Source of the DNA: DASQEH01 sp038239485
GTDB lineage: Bacteria > Actinomycetota > Actinomycetes > Propionibacteriales > Nocardioidaceae
Length of the DNA: 48,405 bases
NCBI GenBank assembly: GCA_038239485.1
Contig: JBBSET010000031.1
Span: 1-48,405 of the forward strand
Direction of reading: 5' to 3'
Shown: positions 43,955-48,405 of the stretch, in pieces
Layout of the letters: each line of letters begins with the position of its first letter
Numbering within the stretch: position 1 is the first letter of the stretch
The notes under the pieces: generated by a model
Database searches by the model: none
What the model saw: the letters and a program-made list of their open reading frames with translations, nothing else
Told to the model about the DNA's origin: nothing
Position numbers and translations under genes: made by a program

Positions 43955-46900
43955 TCATCCCGCGCTCCCCGGGCTGCGATGCCAGAGCTTGCGCGGCACC
44001 GTCTTGGTGTCCTCCCCGGCCGGGCGGATATCGGCATACGGCGACTGCTTGAACCCACTGGGATGGACCAGCACCCGCCGGCGCCCCATCCCGCCGGCGG
44101 TGGGACCGGCGGGACTCTCGTCGTCGGAGTCGCCACCGCCGGGAGACGAGGCCGGATAGCTCGGTGGATGTGCCATCACCGGCCGCGAGGAGCGGCTCTC
44201 GGCGGCGCCGTACAACGCGTTGTCGCTGCTGTCGGCGCCGAAGCCCGCCGGGGCGGTCGCCATCGCGTCATGGACACCGGCGACTCCGCCCTGGCGCCAG
44301 ATGGTGTGCAGGGCGGGCAGCTCCCAGCACCCGGTGGCTCGCAGCGACACCCCCTTCGGCCCGGTCCGCCTCAGCTCGCCCCGCACCACCAGCAGCCACG
44401 AGTGGAACACCGTCGCGGCATACGGACCCTGGGCGTCTTCGAAGAAGGTCGCGTCGACCGGGCCGGTGCCGTCGTCGAGGGTCAGGAAGATCACCCGCCG
44501 GCCGGACCTGATCGGCGGCGTCTGGGTCGCAACCTTGACCCCCGCCACCAGCAGCTCAGACCTGCTCCGCCGCCGCAGCAGGTCGCGCGACCAGGTGACC
44601 TGCAGCTGGTCGAGCATCGGGGCGTAGAAGTCGACGATGTGGTGGCTGACATCGAGGCCGAGGATCTCCAGCTCGGCTCGTACCCGCTCGGCACCGGTCA
44701 TCTCGGGGAGTCCGGAGGCCTCGGTCAGCGCCGGGGTGTCGCCGAGGTCCAGGGTGAGCTGGACGGCTGTCACGGGTTCCACCGGTGCGGTGGCCCGCGA
44801 CTGGGCCGCTGCCAGTGTCCACGGGTCGGCGGTCCCGTCGGCGGCCTGCCCACCGATGAGCTGCCCGTCGGTGAAGACGCCGCCGCGAGAGACAAGCCCA
44901 CGGCGTGGGGACGCCGCCCGCACCGCCCGGTCGGTGGCGCGGCTCCACCGGTCCAGCTCGGACACCTGGAGGAGGAGGTCGCGACGGGTCACGGTACCCC
45001 GACGGCGGACCGGTACCGGCGACCCGATGCCATAGACCGAGTCGAGACCGCCGGCGAGGACGAGCCGTTCGGCCACCGGCCGGGACGGTCGGGCCCGCTG
45101 CCACAGGTCGGTGAGGGAGTGGAAGGGTCGGGCCGCCAGGATGCGTGCGACCTCGGCCTCACTGATCCCCGAGACATCGGTGAGGGACAGCCGGATGCCG
45201 TAGGCACGACCATCGGGCAGGCCTGGCGGAGGAGCCGGCCGAGGCGCCCGGCCCATCACCTCAGGTGGCGGCTCGTCGTAGACCCCGACCTTCTCGATCC
45301 GGTAGACGTCGTCGGAGCTGTTGACGTCGAGCGGAAGGACCGCGATGCCGAACTGGCGGGCGTCGTCGAGGATCAGCCGCTTGGGGTACATGCCGGGGTC
45401 ATGCGTGAGCACCCCGGCCAGGAAGGCGGCGGGGTGATGGGCTTTCAGCCAGGCCGACTGGTAGGTGGGCAGCGCGAAGGCGGCGGCATGGGCCTTGCAG
45501 AACCCGAACGACGCGAACGCCTCGAGCACCTCCCAGCACCGCTGCGCAATGGCAAGGGAGTAGCCCAGTCCCAGCACCCGCGGGAAGAACCAGGTCTTGA
45601 TCGACTTCTTCCCTTCCCGGTCGCCGAGCGCCCTGCGTGCCTCGTCGGCCTCGGCGAGGGTGCACCCGGTGAGGGTGGCGATCATCGCGATCACCTGCTC
45701 GTGGAACACCACCACGCCACAGGTCTGGGCGAGCGTCGGAACCAGGTCGGGGTGGAGGTACTTCGGCTCCGACCACCCCTGCCTGGCCCGGAGGAACGGG
45801 TTGACCATGTCGCTCTTCACCGGCCCGGGACGGAACAGCGAGATGTCGATGATGATGTCGTCGAAGGTCTCGGGAGCGAACTTGCCGACCAGCTCGCGCT
45901 GCCCGGGCGACTCGATCTGGAAGCAGCCGAGGGTCTTCGCGCTCTGGATCAGCGCGTAGGTCGCCGGGTCGTCCCGTGGCGCCTGCTCCTCGTCGTCGAT
46001 GTCGATCTCGAGGCCGTCGACGCGCTTGACCTCGTCGATCGCGTGCGCCATCGCGGACTGCATCCGGATCCCGAGCACGTCGAGCTTGAGCAGACCGAGA
46101 TCCTCGACGTCGTCCTTGTCGAACTGGCTCATCGGGAACCCGAGGTAGCTGGCCTCGACCGGGGTCCGGTCGAGCAGGGTGGCGTCGGACAGCAGCACGC
46201 CGCACGGATGGACGGCGATGTGGCGCGGAAGCCCGTCGAGCCGCTCGACCAGCTCGAACAGGACGTCGAGATAGTCGGCCCCGAGGCCGGATGCACGCAG
46301 CTCCGGCAGCTCACGCAGCGCGGTCCGGGCATCCTTGGCCCGGATGTGCGGGAACGCCTTGGCGATGGAGTCGATCTCGCCGGGCGGCATGCCGAGGGCG
46401 GCGCCGACGTCGCGGATCGCGTGGCGGACCCGGTAGGTGTCCATCATCGACACGCAGGCGCACCGGGTACCGGAGTATCGGTCGAGGATGCGCTCGTAGA
46501 CCTCGGTCCGCCGCGCGGACTCCACGTCGAGGTCGATGTCGGGCAGCGCCTGCCGCAGCGGCGACAAGAATCGCTCCATCACCAGGCCGTAGCGGATCGG
46601 GTCGACACCGGAGATGCCGAGCAGGTAGTTGGCGACGCTGCCCGCGCCGGAACCCCGCGCCGCCACCCGCACCCCCATGTCCTTGATCAGGTCGACGACG
46701 TCGGCGACCGTGAGGAAGTACGACGCATAGCCGAGCTTGCTGATCACACCGAGCTCGTTGCTGAGCCGGTCACTGGCGGCGCGCTGCTGGTCGGCGCGGT
46801 AGAGACGGCCGATGCCGGCTTCGCATCGGGCCCGGAGGATGACATCGCCAGCGGACGGGTCGCCGGTCGTGAGGTTGTGGTCCACGAAGTCCGCCCGGGC

Positions 46901-47905
46901 GCGCCCGGTGGTGATGCCGAGCTCGGGGAGGTGGACCTCACCGAGCCCGAGATCGATGCGCGGGTCGACGGCACACCGGTCGGCGACGGCACGGGTACGC
47001 GCGAGCATCCGGTCGGCCTCACGCTGGTCGAACCCCGCGAAGCGGCAGATCTCGTCGGCGATGTCTGCCATCTCCTTGCCCGACTTCAGGAACCCCTCGG
47101 CGTTCGCCCGGTCGAGGTGACGCAGGTCGAGGGGGACCAGGCGGCGGACGGAGTCGAGGATGTCGACCGTGGGGGCGTCGGAACGGTCGGCATACCTGAC
47201 GGCATTGGTCAGGACCACCTCGACGCCCGACGCGGCAGCGACGCCGGCCATCCGGGCGGCGTGCTGGCTGGATCCCGGACCGTGGCCGCCGACCCGTTGG
47301 GACACGACCTCGACCACCAGGCTCGCCGGGCCGGTGATCTCGCGCCACCGGCGTAGCACCTCGCGGGCGAGGTCGTCGCGTCTCAGCGCAGCGGCCTGGC
47401 CCAGCTCCGAGGCCGGGCCGAGCAGGACGACGAGGTCGTGGTCGGCGGCAAGGCCCGCGCAGTACTGGCTGATGAGGTCGCCGGTGGAGACGGGGACACC
47501 GCGGGCACCCCGCAGGTGGGTGGCGGAGACGAGTCGGCACAGCGTCGCCCACCCGGCCTTGCTGCCGGCGAGCAGGGTCACCCGGGGCAGCGGCCCGGCC
47601 TCCGGGTCACGGTAGCTGCCACCCCGTGCGGGGGAGCTCCGAGCGCCTGCCGGCCGGGACCGGTCGGCAGGCGGTCTGATCAGGTCGGACGGCTCGACCG
47701 CGAGGTCGACGCCGAGGACAGGCCGGATGCCGTTCCGCATGCACGCCTTCGCGAAGCGGACGGCGCCATAGACCCCGTCACGGTCGGTCAGCGCCAAGGT
47801 GTCCATCCCGGCGTCGGCCGCCCGCTGGACGAGGGCATGCGGATGGGACGCGCCATACTTGAGCGAGTAGCCGGAGGCGACATGGAGGTGGACGAAGGGA
47901 TCCAT
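43955..47905 (-). CDS. DnaE2-like DNA polymerase III alpha subunit, SOS-associated
   Basis: A C-family polymerase of 1316 residues. Catalytic aspartates are Asp456 and Asp458 in LPDIDLDVES, the DnaE2-style motif, and Asp609 in KLDVLGIRM. It lacks the GWxNPPxPW start of canonical DnaE2, and its PHP motif reads HLHVASGYSLKYGASHP instead of the FSFLDGASHP form, so the PHP Asp is lost. A Pro-rich insertion lies near 900-915, and QLTLDL at 1049-1054 is a candidate clamp hexapeptide. The long tail (about 1240-1316) is Ser/Gly-rich then basic. The ATG follows GAGGAGG, 18 bases after the DUF6504 gene. Confidence 0.88.
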   Translation of the reverse strand: MDPFVHLHVASGYSLKYGASHPHALVQRAADAGMDTLALTDRDGVYGAVRFAKACMRNGIRPVLGVDLAVEPSDLIRPPADRSRPAGARSSPARGGSYRDPEAGPLPRVTLLAGSKAGWATLCRLVSATHLRGARGVPVSTGDLISQYCAGLAADHDLVVLLGPASELGQAAALRRDDLAREVLRRWREITGPASLVVEVVSQRVGGHGPGSSQHAARMAGVAAASGVEVVLTNAVRYADRSDAPTVDILDSVRRLVPLDLRHLDRANAEGFLKSGKEMADIADEICRFAGFDQREADRMLARTRAVADRCAVDPRIDLGLGEVHLPELGITTGRARADFVDHNLTTGDPSAGDVILRARCEAGIGRLYRADQQRAASDRLSNELGVISKLGYASYFLTVADVVDLIKDMGVRVAARGSGAGSVANYLLGISGVDPIRYGLVMERFLSPLRQALPDIDLDVESARRTEVYERILDRYSGTRCACVSMMDTYRVRHAIRDVGAALGMPPGEIDSIAKAFPHIRAKDARTALRELPELRASGLGADYLDVLFELVERLDGLPRHIAVHPCGVLLSDATLLDRTPVEASYLGFPMSQFDKDDVEDLGLLKLDVLGIRMQSAMAHAIDEVKRVDGLEIDIDDEEQAPRDDPATYALIQSAKTLGCFQIESPGQRELVGKFAPETFDDIIIDISLFRPGPVKSDMVNPFLRARQGWSEPKYLHPDLVPTLAQTCGVVVFHEQVIAMIATLTGCTLAEADEARRALGDREGKKSIKTWFFPRVLGLGYSLAIAQRCWEVLEAFASFGFCKAHAAAFALPTYQSAWLKAHHPAAFLAGVLTHDPGMYPKRLILDDARQFGIAVLPLDVNSSDDVYRIEKVGVYDEPPPEVMGRAPRPAPPPGLPDGRAYGIRLSLTDVSGISEAEVARILAARPFHSLTDLWQRARPSRPVAERLVLAGGLDSVYGIGSPVPVRRRGTVTRRDLLLQVSELDRWSRATDRAVRAASPRRGLVSRGGVFTDGQLIGGQAADGTADPWTLAAAQSRATAPVEPVTAVQLTLDLGDTPALTEASGLPEMTGAERVRAELEILGLDVSHHIVDFYAPMLDQLQVTWSRDLLRRRSRSELLVAGVKVATQTPPIRSGRRVIFLTLDDGTGPVDATFFEDAQGPYAATVFHSWLLVVRGELRRTGPKGVSLRATGCWELPALHTIWRQGGVAGVHDAMATAPAGFGADSSDNALYGAAESRSSRPVMAHPPSYPASSPGGGDSDDESPAGPTAGGMGRRRVLVHPSGFKQSPYADIRPAGEDTKTVPRKLWHRSPGSAG

Positions 47906-47923
47906 CGGCTCAGAACCTCCTCG

Positions 47924-48295
47924 TCAGTCGATACAGCCGACGAGGTGCCACTGCCCGAGCGACCAGTCGAAGGCCAGGTCGAACACGCCCGCGTCCTGCT
48001 GGCCTCGCGCCGCCTCGACCCGCCACAGCTCTCGTTCGGCGAGCAGGTCGGCGCACCGGGCCGCGCCGGCCCTGATGTCCTGGTCGGTCACGTCTGCGGC
48101 GCCCACTCCCCCGGCGCCAACTCCCCCGAACAGTGCAGAGACCCCCTGCTGCTCCCACCACGCACCGGTCTCGACCCAGTGCGAGATGATGTCACGAACC
48201 ACCCACAGCCGATGTCGCCACAGGAACTGTGCCGGTGCCTCCTGACCGGACACGAGGCCTTGCCGTACGTCGATCTCCTCGTCGTACCTCCGCAT
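47924..48295 (-). CDS. DUF6504 family protein, first gene after the LexA operator
   Basis: A 123-residue protein from the ATG at 48293-48295 (MRRYDEEIDVRQG), behind GAGGAG. It is rich in Trp and Arg and has no membrane helix. The pattern FLWRHRLWVVRDIISHW matches small proteins found beside actinobacterial DnaE2-type and Y-family polymerases (DUF6504, from memory). Function is unknown; context implies an accessory role in damage-induced DNA synthesis. Its first 32 coding bases are repeated, inverted, at the window end. Confidence 0.82.
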   Translation of the reverse strand: MRRYDEEIDVRQGLVSGQEAPAQFLWRHRLWVVRDIISHWVETGAWWEQQGVSALFGGVGAGGVGAADVTDQDIRAGAARCADLLAERELWRVEAARGQQDAGVFDLAFDWSLGQWHLVGCID

Positions 48296-48326
48296 GGCGG
48301 CTCCTCGGATGGGATGAGGCAGTCGT

Positions 48327-48342
48327 TCGAACATATGTTCGA
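48327..48342. promoter_or_regulatory. LexA operator (SOS box)
   Basis: TCGAACATATGTTCGA is a perfect match to the actinobacterial and Bacillus-type SOS box TCGAAC-N4-GTTCGA. It lies 31 bases upstream of the DUF6504 ATG. Because the right half lies past the palindrome axis, its perfection could partly result from the fold-back; the left half TCGAACAT is real. Confidence 0.8.
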
Positions 48343-48373
48343 ACGACTGCCTCATCCCATCCGAGGAGCCGCC

Positions 48374-48405
48374 ATGCGGAGGTACGACGAGGAGATCGAC
48401 GTACG
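48374..48405 (+). other. Mirror copy of the DUF6504 gene start
   Basis: The plus strand reads MRRYDEEIDV again from an ATG at 48374, identical to the minus-strand gene start. It is part of the palindrome and should not be counted as a second gene. Confidence 0.85.

Larger units (their letters stand above)
48264..48405. repeat. Perfect 142-bp palindrome at the window end (likely assembly fold-back)
   Basis: Bases 48335-48405 are the exact reverse complement of 48264-48334, with no loop. The axis (between 48334 and 48335) coincides with the axis of the LexA operator. It includes the ribosome site and the first 32 coding bases of the DUF6504 gene. A palindrome this long and perfect, ending exactly at the sequence end, points to a contig-end artefact. 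Confidence 0.93.

Noticed and set aside
43067..47356. Very long open frame on the plus strand, antisense to the DnaE2-like gene
   Set aside because: It has Arg/Gly/Asp-rich translation with no domain similarity and lies opposite a clear polymerase; such frames are usual in high-GC DNA.
43955..47905. Intein or frameshift explaining the unusual length of the second DnaE
   Set aside because: The reading frame is continuous, catalytic motifs are in order, and no splicing-block motifs are seen; the extra length is in an insertion and the carboxyl tail.
48374..48405. Second, divergent DUF6504 gene
   Set aside because: It is an exact mirror of the first gene start within the terminal palindrome, most likely an artefact.

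Overview
The window is high-GC DNA from an actinobacterium. The evidence is the gene order (mraZ-rsmH-ftsL-pbpB-murE-murF-mraY-murD-ftsW-murG-murC-ftsQ-ftsZ-pgeF-yggS-sepF-yggT-divIVA, with no ftsA), a eukaryote-type IleS, frequent GTG starts, 4-base ATGA/GTGA gene overlaps, and a LexA operator of the TCGAAC-N4-GTTCGA class. A Nocardioidaceae-like host is my best guess from the order of the his, dnaE and dcw blocks, but this is not proven. Coding density is very high and no gene-free stretch exceeds 300 bases. I see no rRNA, tRNA, CRISPR array, insertion sequence or prophage.

Layout. (1) 1-3717, minus strand: histidine operon hisD-hisC-hisB-hisH plus the start of one more gene cut by the window edge, all joined by 4-base overlaps. 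(2) 3803-4483: a LON-domain protein, divergent from hisD. (3) 4529-12638, minus: dksA-like regulator, lspA, rluD, replicative dnaE, and two membrane-associated proteins of unknown function (DUF2567 and DUF3352). (4) 12843-15974, plus: ileS. (5) 16014-35296, minus: the complete division and cell wall (dcw) cluster, running from an MraZ-box promoter through peptidoglycan precursor synthesis (murE, F, D, C, G, mraY), septal synthesis (pbpB, ftsW, ftsL, ftsQ) and the Z-ring (ftsZ, sepF) to polar growth (divIVA). A 51-residue one-helix membrane protein, not previously called here, lies between mraZ and rsmH. (6) 35525-40122, plus: moxR-DUF58-transglutaminase (TgpA-like) operon, divergent from mraZ. 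(7) 40270-41727: DUF3040 membrane protein and a secreted L,D-transpeptidase. (8) 41773-48295, minus: a DNA-damage-tolerance module made of a LexA operator, DUF6504, a divergent DnaE2-like polymerase, a six-copy 15-bp tandem repeat, a CmoM-like methyltransferase, and DinB.

The most notable points are these. The window ends in a perfect 142-bp palindrome whose axis is exactly the axis of the LexA operator, most likely an assembly fold-back. The SOS-controlled DnaE2-like polymerase carries its own candidate clamp-binding hexapeptide, has an altered PHP motif, and has no imuB in view. A textbook 10-bp-period MraZ operator has an 18-bp inverted copy downstream of mraZ. Several unexplained nucleotide elements surround ftsQ and ftsZ. 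No wholly new multi-gene system is evident; the SOS polymerase module and the non-coding elements of the dcw cluster are the best candidates for new biology.
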